Shown one piece after another: positions 8,312 to 16,479 of a stretch of 64,000 bases of DNA; the first letter of the stretch is position 1, and the number at the start of each line of letters is the position of its first letter. Made by a program: the position numbers and the translations under genes. The stretch is from Embleya sp045207785 (GTDB taxonomy: Bacteria > Actinomycetota > Actinomycetes > Streptomycetales > Streptomycetaceae). The stretch lies in assembly GCF_045207785.1 (NCBI RefSeq), contig NZ_CP108776.1:4526001-4590000 (forward strand), read 5' to 3'. The notes beneath the pieces were generated by a model. The model was not told where the DNA came from, ran no database searches, and worked only from the letters and a program-made list of their open reading frames with translations.

Positions 8312-8317
8312 TAGAGT
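8312..8317 (+). promoter_or_regulatory. Possible -10 of a leaderless Nudix transcript
   Basis: TAGAGT, matching TANNNT, ends 8 nt before the ATG at 8326, and no Shine-Dalgarno sequence is present. Inference from pattern only. Confidence 0.4.
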
Positions 8318-8325
8318 TGTCGGCC

Positions 8326-8772
8326 ATGACCGGGACCCGCATCGTCGTCGGCGCCGCGATCCTCCATCGAGGCCGTTTGCTGGCCGCGTGCCGCAGCGCG
8401 CCGGCCGCGTTGGTGGGCGGTTGGGAGTTCCCCGGCGGCAAGGTCGAGCCCGGGGAGAGCGAGGCCGCCGCGCTGGTCCGCGAGTGCCGCGAGGAGCTCG
8501 GTGTGACCGTGCGCCCGGTGCGCCGGCTGCCCGGCGCGTGGCCGCTGCCCGGGGACTACGTGCTGCACGTGTGGACCGCCGACCTGGTCGCCGGCGACCC
8601 GCGGCCGTTGCAGGACCACTCGGAGCTGCGCTGGCTCGACCCCGACTCCGCGCACGACGTCGCGTGGTTGCCCCAGGATCGGCCGGCCGTGGACCTGGTC
8701 GCCGCCGCACTGCGCTCCCGGGATGGAAGGGACGAAATAGGATCAAGCCCCGGCCGTGGGGTCGGAGCGTAA
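8326..8772 (+). CDS. Nudix hydrolase, MutT-like
   Basis: 148 residues. Nudix enzymes hydrolyse nucleoside diphosphates linked to another group; MutT-like members clean oxidised nucleotides such as 8-oxo-dGTP. The full Nudix box is present at about residues 38-60: GKVEPGESEAAALVRECREE followed by LGV, with the three metal-binding Glu residues. WEFPGGK before it and ELRWLDPDS after it are typical of the MutT/NudG group. It starts at ATG 8326 behind a TAGAGT hexamer. The start of the following signalling gene lies 58 nt downstream. The substrate is not certain. Confidence 0.9.
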   Translation: MTGTRIVVGAAILHRGRLLAACRSAPAALVGGWEFPGGKVEPGESEAAALVRECREELGVTVRPVRRLPGAWPLPGDYVLHVWTADLVAGDPRPLQDHSELRWLDPDSAHDVAWLPQDRPAVDLVAAALRSRDGRDEIGSSPGRGVGA

Positions 8773-8830
8773 GAATGTGATCAGTCGGGCAAACGGTCCG
8801 CAGCAGCAGCGACAAAGGGATCCGCGATCC

Positions 8831-11284
8831 ATGGAGCAGCGCCGAGAAGTCGACCGGAATCCGGGGGACACGGCCCGGCGATCGACGGCGCCCGGATCGC
8901 TGTTCGATCTCGTCCCGTCGGCCACGTGGGTGCTCGACTCCGACGGCCGGATCGTGATGTGGAGCGCCGCGGCCGAGCAGCTCTTCGGATACCGGCGCGA
9001 GGACATCCTGGGAGCCCGGGCGGTCGACCTGGTGCACCCGCCGTTCACCTCCGCGCAGCAGACCGCCACCGAGGAGGAGGTGGCCAACGCCGACGTCTAC
9101 GCGGGCTCGTACACGATCCGCTGCGCCGACGGCACGCTGCGCACGGTCGAATCGCGCTCGGCCTTCGCCGAGGACCTGGCCGGCCACCGCTACGTGCTGA
9201 TCACGTCGATGGAGTCGGCGATCGTGCACAAGGTCGAGGCCGACCTCGCGATCCGCGAGGCGCTGTTCGACCAGTCGCCGATCGGGGTGGGCATCTTCGA
9301 CGCCGACCTGCGCTACGTCGCGGTCAACGACGCGCTCGCCGCGATCAACCGGCTGCCCGCCGAGGAGCACATCGGCCGCCGGTTCGAGGAGGTCCGGCCG
9401 GGCATGGACACCGAGCGCGTGCGCACGATCCAGCAGCGCGTCCTGGAGACCGGCGAACCCGTCGTCGACTCGCGCATCTTCGGCCCGATCCCCACCGACG
9501 GCAGCCCGCGCACCGTGTGGTCGATGTCGTACAACCGACTGGAGGCGCCCGGTGGCCGGATCCTGGGGATCAGCTGCTCGCTGATCGACGTGACCGAGCG
9601 GCACTACGCGATGGTCAAGGTGGACGCCGCGCGCAAGCGGCTCGCGCTGCTCAACGAGGCCGGCACCCGACTCGGCGCCACGCTGGACATCCCGCGGATC
9701 GCCGAGGAGCTGACCGCGTCGGTGGTGCCCGGCTTCGCCGACCTCGCCGCCGTGGACCTGCTGGAGGCGATCGTGCAGGGCGAGGAGATCCCGCCCGGCG
9801 CGCACGCCGAGAAGGCCCGCCTGCAACGCGTCGCCTCCCGCGGCGCGCGCCCGGGGCGCTACACCGACGAACTGCTCCGCCAGGGCAGCACCCTGGTCTA
9901 CGCGGCCGACTCGACCTTCGGCCGCTGCCTGCGCACGGGTGGCTCGTACCTGATGCGCAACGTGCAGGACGACATGTACGACGAGCTGATCCACGACCCC
10001 TCCCGGGCCGAGGCGGCCCGCGCGCTCGGGCTGCACACGATGATCGTGGTGCCGCTGAGCGCGCGCGGCGTCGTGCTCGGCACGATGCTGCTCGGGCGCG
10101 GCGAGGGGCGGCCCGCGTTCGATCCGGACGACCTCACGCTCGCCACCGAACTGGGCGCGCGGGCGGCCGTGTCGGTGGACAACGCGCGGCTGTACCACCG
10201 CCAGCGCGAGACGGCGGTCATGCTCCAGCGCAGCCTGCTGCCGCAGAACCTGCCGAAGCTGCCGGGCATCTCGGTCGCGCACCGCTATCTGCCGGGCAGT
10301 TCGGTGACCGAGGTCGGCGGCGACTGGTACGACGTGATCCCGCTGTCCGGCGGCCGGATCGGGCTCGTGGTCGGCGACGTGATGGGGCACGGCGTGCACG
10401 CCGCCGCGGTGATGGGCCAGTTGCGGACCGCGGTGCGCACGCTCGCGGGTCTCGAACTGCCCCCGGCCGAGGTGCTGGGACACCTGGACGACATCGTGGT
10501 CGGGCTCGGCGAACTGCACTACGCGACGTGCGTCTACGTCGTCTACGACCCCGTGGCGCGCACGTGCGAGTTCGCCAGCGCCGGGCACATGCCGCCGGTG
10601 CTGGTGCCGCCCGGCGGTCGCCCGCGGGTGATCGACAATCCCGCCGGCACCGTCCTGGGCGTGGGCGGGCTCGGCTTCGAGCAGGGCGACTTCGCGGTCG
10701 AGTCGGGCAGCACCCTGGTGCTGTACACGGACGGCCTCGTGGAGACCCGGGACCGCTCCCTGGACGTCGGCATCGACCTGCTGTGCACGGCCATGACGGG
10801 GCCCTCGAACGACCTGGAGAAGACCGCCGACAAGATCGTCGTCGACGTGCACGAGGAGCCCGGATTCGACGACGTGGCGCTGCTCGTGGCCCGGCTCGAC
10901 GCGCTCGCCGAGGACGCGATCGCGTCGTGGTGGCTGCCCGCCGAACCGGCGGTGGTCTCCCGCGCCCGCGAGCTGACGCGCAAGACCCTCACCGAGTGGG
11001 GCCTGGACGCGCTGGTGGACATCACCGAGCTGTTGGTGAGCGAGCTGGTCACCAACGCGCTGCGCTACGGCGCCGGCCCGATCCGACTCCGCCTGCTGCG
11101 CGGTCGGGCCCTGCTGTGCGAGGTCGCCGACGCCGGCACCACCCTGCCCCGCATGCGCGAGTCGGAGGACACCGACGAGGGCGGCCGCGGCCTCCAACTG
11201 GTCAACCAGCTCGCCGAACGCTGGGGCAGCCGCAAATCCGGCCACGGAAAAACCGTGTGGTTCGAGCTGCCCCTGCCCGAATAG
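8831..11284 (+). CDS. PAS-PAS-GAF-PP2C-HATPase signalling phosphatase
   Basis: 817 residues from ATG 8831, with AAGGGA 10 nt upstream; an in-frame GTG at 8777 with GGAG upstream is the main alternative. Order of domains: PAS (about 15-130, LVPSATWVLDSDGRIVMWS), second PAS (about 150-250, FDQSPIGVGIFDADLRY), GAF (about 270-450), SpoIIE/RsbU-type PP2C phosphatase (about 475-690, VTEVGGDWYDVIPL and the metal-binding VVGDVMGHG), and a C-terminal RsbW-type ATPase (about 700-817, ELLVSELVTNALRYG and DEGGRGLQLVNQLAERW). Such proteins sense a ligand or light/redox signal and control anti-sigma partner switching. The fusion of phosphatase and kinase-like modules in one chain is common in streptomycetes. 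The signal and partner are unknown. No anti-anti-sigma gene is adjacent. Confidence 0.9.
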   Translation: MEQRREVDRNPGDTARRSTAPGSLFDLVPSATWVLDSDGRIVMWSAAAEQLFGYRREDILGARAVDLVHPPFTSAQQTATEEEVANADVYAGSYTIRCADGTLRTVESRSAFAEDLAGHRYVLITSMESAIVHKVEADLAIREALFDQSPIGVGIFDADLRYVAVNDALAAINRLPAEEHIGRRFEEVRPGMDTERVRTIQQRVLETGEPVVDSRIFGPIPTDGSPRTVWSMSYNRLEAPGGRILGISCSLIDVTERHYAMVKVDAARKRLALLNEAGTRLGATLDIPRIAEELTASVVPGFADLAAVDLLEAIVQGEEIPPGAHAEKARLQRVASRGARPGRYTDELLRQGSTLVYAADSTFGRCLRTGGSYLMRNVQDDMYDELIHDPSRAEAARALGLHTMIVVPLSARGVVLGTMLLGRGEGRPAFDPDDLTLATELGARAAVSVDNARLYHRQRETAVMLQRSLLPQNLPKLPGISVAHRYLPGSSVTEVGGDWYDVIPLSGGRIGLVVGDVMGHGVHAAAVMGQLRTAVRTLAGLELPPAEVLGHLDDIVVGLGELHYATCVYVVYDPVARTCEFASAGHMPPVLVPPGGRPRVIDNPAGTVLGVGGLGFEQGDFAVESGSTLVLYTDGLVETRDRSLDVGIDLLCTAMTGPSNDLEKTADKIVVDVHEEPGFDDVALLVARLDALAEDAIASWWLPAEPAVVSRARELTRKTLTEWGLDALVDITELLVSELVTNALRYGAGPIRLRLLRGRALLCEVADAGTTLPRMRESEDTDEGGRGLQLVNQLAERWGSRKSGHGKTVWFELPLPE

Positions 11285-11305
11285 CTCCCGCGGCCCGGCG
11301 TCGGG

Positions 11306-12064
11306 TCAGTCCTTGTCGCCGCGCCGGCGGATCTTGTTGCCCAGCCACACCAGCGGGTCGTACTTGCGGTCGGCGACGCGCTCCTTCATCGGGATCAGCG
11401 CGTTGTCGGTGATGTGGATGTTCTCCGGACAGACGTCGGTACAACACTTGGTGATGTTGCACAGGCCGAGGCCGTGCTCCTCCTGGGCGGCCTTCTGGCG
11501 GTCCGCGACGTCCAGGGGGTGCATGTCCAGCTCGGCGATCCGCATCAGGAAGCGCGGGCCGGAGAAGGACGCCTTGTTGTCCTCGAAGTCACGGATGACG
11601 TGGCAGGTGTCCTGGCACAGGAAGCACTCGATGCACTTGCGGAACTCCTGCGAGCGCTCGACGTCGACCTGCTGCATCCGGTAGTCGCCCGGCTTCAGGC
11701 CCTTCGGCGGGGTGAAGGACGGGATCTGCCGGGCCTTCGCGTAGTTGAACGACACGTCGGTGACCAGGTCGCGGATCACCGGGAAGGTCCGCATCGGGGT
11801 GACCGTGACGACCTCCTCCGGCGTGAACGTGCTCATCCGGGTCATACACAGCAGCCGCGGTCGGCCGTTGATCTCGGCGCTGCACGAACCGCACTTGCCC
11901 GCCTTGCAGTTCCAGCGCACCGCGAGGTCCGGCGCCTGGGTGGCCTGCAGGCGGTGGATGATGTCGAGGACCACCTCGCCCTCGTTCACCTCGACCTTGA
12001 AGTCGCGCAGCTCGCCACCGTCGGTGTCGCCGCGCCAGATGCGGAAGTCCGCCTTGTAGGACAT
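11306..12064 (-). CDS. sdhB: Succinate dehydrogenase/fumarate reductase iron-sulfur subunit
   Basis: 252 residues. Iron-sulfur subunit of complex II that carries electrons from SdhA to the membrane quinone site. The 2Fe-2S ligands are in CKAGKCGSCSAEINGRP and LLC. The C-terminal ferredoxin part has CIECFLCQDTC and CCTDVCPEN for the 4Fe-4S and 3Fe-4S clusters. The ATG shares one base with the sdhA stop (TGATG), so the two are translationally coupled. Last gene of the minus-strand operon. The sequence type (short, RIWRGD and HPLDVADRQ) resembles the mycobacterial Sdh1 subunit rather than the classical sdhCDAB enzyme. Confidence 0.95.
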   Translation of the reverse strand: MSYKADFRIWRGDTDGGELRDFKVEVNEGEVVLDIIHRLQATQAPDLAVRWNCKAGKCGSCSAEINGRPRLLCMTRMSTFTPEEVVTVTPMRTFPVIRDLVTDVSFNYAKARQIPSFTPPKGLKPGDYRMQQVDVERSQEFRKCIECFLCQDTCHVIRDFEDNKASFSGPRFLMRIAELDMHPLDVADRQKAAQEEHGLGLCNITKCCTDVCPENIHITDNALIPMKERVADRKYDPLVWLGNKIRRRGDKD

Positions 12065-13992
12065 CAGCCCTCCTCCCCGGGAAGTTCTGCGTCGGTCAGA
12101 TACTTGGCCAGTTCGTCGCGATCGAAGAGGTCGAGCAGGTCCGCGCGCATCGGCACCGCCTCGCTCCGGGACAGCGTCACCGACAGGTGCTCCGCGTCCG
12201 GGTCCACGATCGAGCAGGACAACACGACGCGCCGCCACTGTGCGGACATCGCCGGGAAGTCGTCGCGGGTGTGCCCGCCGCGGCTCTCCTGCCGCTCCAG
12301 CGCCGAGCGCGCGACGCACTCGCACACCAGCAGCATGTTGCGCAGGTCCAGGGCCAGGTGCCAGCCCGGGTTGTACTGCCGGTGGCCCTCGACGCCGGCC
12401 TTGGCCGCACGGGCCTTGAGCTCCTCCAGGCGGGTCAGCGCCTCGGTCATCTCGCCCTCGCGGCGGATGATGCCGACGAGGTCGTTCATGGTCTGCTGGA
12501 GCTCCTGGTGGACCGTGTACGGGTTCTCCGCGCTCTCCACCGCGAACGGCGCGAGCGCTTCGGCGGCGGCCGCGTCGATCTGCGGCTGGGAGGGTTCGCG
12601 CCGCGCCTCGCCGAGCTCCTCGGCGTACCGCGCCGCGTGCTCGCCCGCGCGCCGGCCGAACACGAGCAGGTCCGACAGCGAGTTGCCGCCGAGTCGGTTG
12701 CTGCCGTGCATGCCGCCCGCGACCTCGCCCGCCGCGTACAGGCCGAGCACGCCCGGCGTCGCGGCCGTGTCCGGGTCCACCGCGATCCCGCCCATGACGT
12801 AGTGGCAGGTCGGTCCGACCTCCATCGCCTCGGCGGTGATGTCGACGTCGGCCAGCTCCTTGAACTGGTGGTACATCGAGGGCAGTTTGCGGCGGATCTC
12901 CTCGGTGCCGCCGGGCATCCGGCCGACCACCGTCAGGAACACGCCACCGTGCGGCGAGCCGCGGCCCGCCTTGACCTCGGAGTTGATCGCGCGCGCGACC
13001 TCGTCACGCGGCAGCAGCTCGGGCGGGCGCTTGTTGTTCTCCTGGTCGGTGTACCAACGGTCGCCCTCCTCCTCGGACTTCGCGTACTTCTCCTTGAACA
13101 CGTCCGGGATGTAGTCGAACATGAAGCGCTTGCCCTCGGAGTTGAGCAGCACCCCGCCGTCGCCGCGCACCGACTCGGTGACCAGGATCCCCTTCACCGA
13201 CGGCGGCCAGACCATGCCGGTCGGGTGGAACTGGACGAACTCCATGTTGATCACCGGCGCTCCCGCGAGCAACGCGAGCGCCTGCCCGTCGCCCGTGTAC
13301 TCCCAGGAGTTCGAGGTGACCTTGAAGCCCTTGCCGATGCCGCCCGTCGCCAGCACCACGGCCGGCGCGTCGAAGACCGTGAAGCGGCCCGATTCGCGCC
13401 AGTAGCCGAACGCGCCGGTGATCCGGGTGCCGGTGTCCGAACCGGCGTCCGGGACGGTCAACAGCCGGGTGATCGTGCACTCCTGAAAGACCTTCAGACG
13501 CGCCTCGGGGTCGCCGAACTCGCGCTCGTCCTCCTGTTGCAGCGCCACGATCTGCTGCTGGAGGGTGCGGATCAGCTCCAGGCCGGTGCGGTCGCCGACA
13601 TGCGCGAGGCGCGGATACTCGTGGCCGCCGAAGTTGCGCTGGCTGATCCGGCCGTCGGCGGTGCGGTCGAACAGCGCGCCCCACGACTCCAACTCCCAGA
13701 CCCGGTCCGGGGCTTCCTTCGCGTGCAGTTCGGCCATCCGCCAGTGGTTGAGGAACTTGCCGCCGCGCATCGTGTCGCGGAAGTGCACCTTCCAGCTGTC
13801 CTGCGAGTTCACGTTGCCCATCGAGGCCGCGATCCCGCCCTCGGCCATCACGGTGTGCGCCTTGCCGAACAGCGACTTGCAGATCACGGCCGTGCGCTTG
13901 CCGCGCATCCGGGCCTCGATGGCGGCCCGCAACCCGGCGCCTCCCGCGCCGATCACGACCACGTCGTACGCATGACGTTCCACTTCGGACAC
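12064..13992 (-). CDS. sdhA: Succinate dehydrogenase/fumarate reductase flavoprotein
   Basis: 642 residues from a GTG at 13992 with GGAG 8 nt before it. Catalytic subunit oxidising succinate to fumarate. The N-terminal FAD Rossmann motif is VVIGAGGAGLRAAIEA. The likely covalent FAD His is in KAHTVMAEGGIAAS. Active-site blocks include FVQFHPTGMVWPP, and MHGSNRLGGNSLSDLLVFG is the conserved FAD-binding C-terminal segment. It lies 43 nt after sdhC and overlaps sdhB. Together with the single membrane anchor upstream it forms a three-subunit enzyme of the Sdh1 type, feeding the respiratory chain at the inner face of the membrane. Confidence 0.97.
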   Translation of the reverse strand: MSEVERHAYDVVVIGAGGAGLRAAIEARMRGKRTAVICKSLFGKAHTVMAEGGIAASMGNVNSQDSWKVHFRDTMRGGKFLNHWRMAELHAKEAPDRVWELESWGALFDRTADGRISQRNFGGHEYPRLAHVGDRTGLELIRTLQQQIVALQQEDEREFGDPEARLKVFQECTITRLLTVPDAGSDTGTRITGAFGYWRESGRFTVFDAPAVVLATGGIGKGFKVTSNSWEYTGDGQALALLAGAPVINMEFVQFHPTGMVWPPSVKGILVTESVRGDGGVLLNSEGKRFMFDYIPDVFKEKYAKSEEEGDRWYTDQENNKRPPELLPRDEVARAINSEVKAGRGSPHGGVFLTVVGRMPGGTEEIRRKLPSMYHQFKELADVDITAEAMEVGPTCHYVMGGIAVDPDTAATPGVLGLYAAGEVAGGMHGSNRLGGNSLSDLLVFGRRAGEHAARYAEELGEARREPSQPQIDAAAAEALAPFAVESAENPYTVHQELQQTMNDLVGIIRREGEMTEALTRLEELKARAAKAGVEGHRQYNPGWHLALDLRNMLLVCECVARSALERQESRGGHTRDDFPAMSAQWRRVVLSCSIVDPDAEHLSVTLSRSEAVPMRADLLDLFDRDELAKYLTDAELPGEEG

Positions 13993-14035
13993 GAGTGCTA
14001 CTCCTGTACTGGTGCTGGGGCGTGAGTGGTGGTGC

Positions 14036-14857
14036 TCAGAAGAAGCGGGGATCGTCGAAGGCGCCGCTCGCGACGAGGTACACGTACAGGTCGGCCAGTG
14101 CGACGCTGAACAGCGAGGCCCACGCGAGTTCCATGTGCCGGCCGTTGAGCCTGCTGACGAAGCCCCAGAAGCGGTAGCGCACCGGGTGCTTGGAGAAGTG
14201 CTTGAGCTTGCCGCCGACGATGTGCCGGCACGAGTGGCACGACAGCGTGTACGCCCAGATCAGCAGTACGTTCGCGAGCAGCACGAGGGTGCCGAGCCCC
14301 ATGTGTCCCCACGCGCCGTGCTCGTCGCGGAAGGCGATCAGCACGTCCCATGACAGGATCACGGCCACGATCGTCGCGAAGTAGAAGAAGTAGCGGTGGA
14401 CGTTCTGCATGATCAGCGGGAACCGGGTCTCGCCCGAGTACTTTCCGCGCGGCTCGGGGACGGCGCACGCCGACGGCGACGCCCAGAACCCCCGGTAGTA
14501 GGCCTTGCGGTAGTAGTAGCAGGTCAGCCGGAAGCCGAGCGGGAAGATCAGGATCAGCAGCGCGGGGGAGAGCCCCCACCAGTCGCCGAACAGCGGCGCG
14601 TTCGCGCTCATCGGCATGCTGTCGCACTTGGACGCCAGGCACGGCGAGTAGAACGGCGACACGTACGGCTCGGCGAAGTAGTCGTCGTTCGCGAACGCGC
14701 GCCAGGTCGAGTAGACGATGAACGCGGACAGGATGGCCACGGTCACCGCGGGCGAGAGCCACCAGCGGTCCGTGCGCAGATGCCGGGCCTCGATACGCGC
14801 CCGGCCGGGTGCGTTGGTGCCGGTGGCACCAGCGGGCCCCGTCGTCCCTGTAGCCAA
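14036..14857 (-). CDS. sdhC: Succinate dehydrogenase cytochrome b/membrane anchor subunit
   Basis: 273 residues from a TTG start at 14857. The TTG is chosen because GGAAGG lies 7 nt upstream and no better start is near. About five membrane helices are visible: AVTVAILSAFIVYSTW, ALLILIFPLGFRLTCYYY, YFFYFATIVAVILSW, GLGTLVLLANVLLIWAY and ELAWASLFSVALADLYVYLV. His residues in VHRYFF, CHSCRHIVGG and KHFSKHP could bind haem or quinone. The length matches the single anchor of the mycobacterial Sdh1 enzyme. Its ribosome-binding site lies inside the end of the preceding small gene, so expression is coupled to it. Confidence 0.9.
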   Translation of the reverse strand: MATGTTGPAGATGTNAPGRARIEARHLRTDRWWLSPAVTVAILSAFIVYSTWRAFANDDYFAEPYVSPFYSPCLASKCDSMPMSANAPLFGDWWGLSPALLILIFPLGFRLTCYYYRKAYYRGFWASPSACAVPEPRGKYSGETRFPLIMQNVHRYFFYFATIVAVILSWDVLIAFRDEHGAWGHMGLGTLVLLANVLLIWAYTLSCHSCRHIVGGKLKHFSKHPVRYRFWGFVSRLNGRHMELAWASLFSVALADLYVYLVASGAFDDPRFF

Positions 14858-14861
14858 GACG

Positions 14862-15263
14862 TCACCTTCCTGTACGGCGGGGCGGTCGCATGCCGCCCAC
14901 ACCCTCGTCGTCCGCTTCCGCGAAGAGCCCCGGGTCGTAGGGCAGGTCGGACATCACCTCGATCGGCGCCGGGCCGGCGGTCGGCACGGGTTCCGCCTCG
15001 CCGGCCGACCCGTCGACCGCCTCGCGGACGAAGCCGAGGCTGGCCCTCGCCCGTTCCACGTCGTCGCAGAGTCTGCGGACGGCGTACGTGTCGCCGAGCG
15101 TGCGCCGCAATTCGCGCACCGCGCGTGCCAGATCGTCGAGTCTGCGCCTTGCGAGGGCCAGGTCCTCTTGCGCCCGTGTCGTCAAGATCGCGCTCACCTC
15201 CTGCTTTTCCGGCGCCACATCTTCGGGGGCCGGGGGATGGGGATGGTGTTGCGGACTTGCCAT
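14862..15263 (-). CDS. Small helical protein heading the sdh operon
   Basis: 133 residues from ATG 15263 (MASPQHHPHPP). Not recognised as a named family. A Pro/His-rich N-terminus is followed by a heptad-like helical stretch (about residues 35-85: AQEDLALARRRLDDLARAV, then DDVERARASLGFVREAV) that may form a coiled coil, and an acidic C-terminal tail. It ends 4 nt before the sdhC TTG, whose Shine-Dalgarno sequence is inside this gene. That placement suggests it is co-translated with sdh and could be an assembly factor or accessory subunit, but this is inference. A purely upstream leader function is also possible. Confidence 0.6.
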   Translation of the reverse strand: MASPQHHPHPPAPEDVAPEKQEVSAILTTRAQEDLALARRRLDDLARAVRELRRTLGDTYAVRRLCDDVERARASLGFVREAVDGSAGEAEPVPTAGPAPIEVMSDLPYDPGLFAEADDEGVGGMRPPRRTGR

Positions 15264-15375
15264 TGATTCCCGAGGTGGGAACGTCGGCAGTCTGGCGCGA
15301 ACGATCAATCAATGGAAAGCGTTTCGCGGATCTGGTGGGTCACAGATCGGGAAAACATGATCGCGGGCACGAAAA

Positions 15376-15419
15376 TCACCGGAATTCGATCTTCGATGAG
15401 CAAGATCGAATTCCGGTGA
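15376..15419 (-). terminator. Perfect 18-bp hairpin after the helical-repeat gene
   Basis: Arms TCACCGGAATTCGATCTT and its exact complement around an 8-nt loop. Read on the minus strand it is followed by TTTT (complement of 15372-15375), so it fits a rho-independent terminator for the gene at 15468-16277. The arm includes GATCTT, shared with two other long hairpins in this window. Confidence 0.8.
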
Positions 15420-15467
15420 CCGGGTGGAACGGGGTTGAAGATCTTCGAATACAGAGGTTCGCGAGGT

Positions 15468-16277
15468 TTAACGATCTTCGAGGTGCATCGTCGCGGCCGG
15501 GCTGGATTCCACCCGGGCGCGAGTCGCGGCAATTCGGGGTCGACCGGGCAGAACGCCCTCCGCCGCGACCAGTGCCTCGCGTGCCGCGCCGATATCGCCG
15601 ACCGCGCACACGCACAGGGCGAATGTGCACAACGCGTCCGCGTGCCCCGCCCGTGACGAGCGCTTTTCGATATCCACGAGGCGTTTGGCGGCCCGCACCG
15701 CCTTCGCGGCATTCCCGTGCAGCACCATCAGCAGCGGCTCGTCGTCCTCGGACTCGAACCGGATCGTCGCGCCCGAGGGATGCAGGTAGGCGTCGCCCGG
15801 TTTGCGCAGCGCCTCCTCGGCGGCCGCCAGGTTGTCCGCGAGCGGCACCGTGCCCATGATCAGCGCCTGCACCATCACCTCGCCGAACAGCGCGCGGGCG
15901 GTGTCCCACGCCGGGTGGCTCGGCCCGATCCGGTCCAGATAGGCCCGGGCGACCGCCGCCGCGGCGGCGTCGTCGGCGTGCGCCTCCAGGGACTGGACAC
16001 GCGCGAAAGTGCGATAGGGCTCACTTTGCGGCCCCTCGGGGATCAGGTCGGCCAATTGTTCGACCATTGCGACATCGCCGTCCCGATACGCCTCGGTCGC
16101 CCGCTCGTACAGCAGTCGGGCCCGCCCCTCGGGGGTGCCCTGGTCGGACGGTGGAGGGGTCGCGTCGGCCCCGATACCGGAAGGAACGGGTCCAAAGCCC
16201 CCGTCCGGCCGGTCGGCGGACCGCCTTGACCACCGCTTGCGGATGCGCTCGTTGAAGGACTCGCCAGACTCGCTCAC
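15468..16277 (-). CDS. Helical-repeat (TPR-like) protein of unknown function
   Basis: 269 residues from the GTG at 16277. The N-terminus is charged and likely disordered (NERIRKRWSRRSADRPDGG). The remainder has helix-turn-helix pairs rich in Ala and Leu (ARLLYERATEAYRDGD, RTFARVQSLEAHADDAAAAA, GHADALCTFALCVCAVGDIG and REALVAAEGVLPG) that look like degenerate tetratricopeptide repeats. No catalytic motif was found. It is divergent from typA, about 200 bp apart. The 3' end is followed by a strong hairpin with a T-run, so it is probably a single-gene transcript. The function is unknown; TPR-like proteins usually mediate protein contacts. Confidence 0.7.
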   Translation of the reverse strand: MSESGESFNERIRKRWSRRSADRPDGGFGPVPSGIGADATPPPSDQGTPEGRARLLYERATEAYRDGDVAMVEQLADLIPEGPQSEPYRTFARVQSLEAHADDAAAAAVARAYLDRIGPSHPAWDTARALFGEVMVQALIMGTVPLADNLAAAEEALRKPGDAYLHPSGATIRFESEDDEPLLMVLHGNAAKAVRAAKRLVDIEKRSSRAGHADALCTFALCVCAVGDIGAAREALVAAEGVLPGRPRIAATRARVESSPAATMHLEDR

Positions 16278-16479
16278 ACCTACGGATTCTGCCTTGTGGG
16301 GCCTTCGAACGGCACGTGACGGGCTCCGGGACGAAGCGCCGGACGGTACTCCCCGTACGATTGAGCTTGGCGCCGAGGAGGCAGGCCGGTTCGCGCGGTG
16401 CCCATCGCGCGGCGGAGGAGGCCCACGGAACGCCAGCCCGTCCGTAGCATCCCCGACTGAAGCCGAGAGACACGCAGCC

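Noticed and set aside
7160..11245. A single open frame of about 1360 codons on the minus strand across the esterase and antisense to the signalling gene
   Set aside because: Only the 7160-8191 part encodes a recognisable protein. The rest is antisense to a gene with clear PAS, GAF, PP2C and ATPase motifs and has low-complexity His/Arg/Val composition typical of antisense frames in GC-rich DNA.
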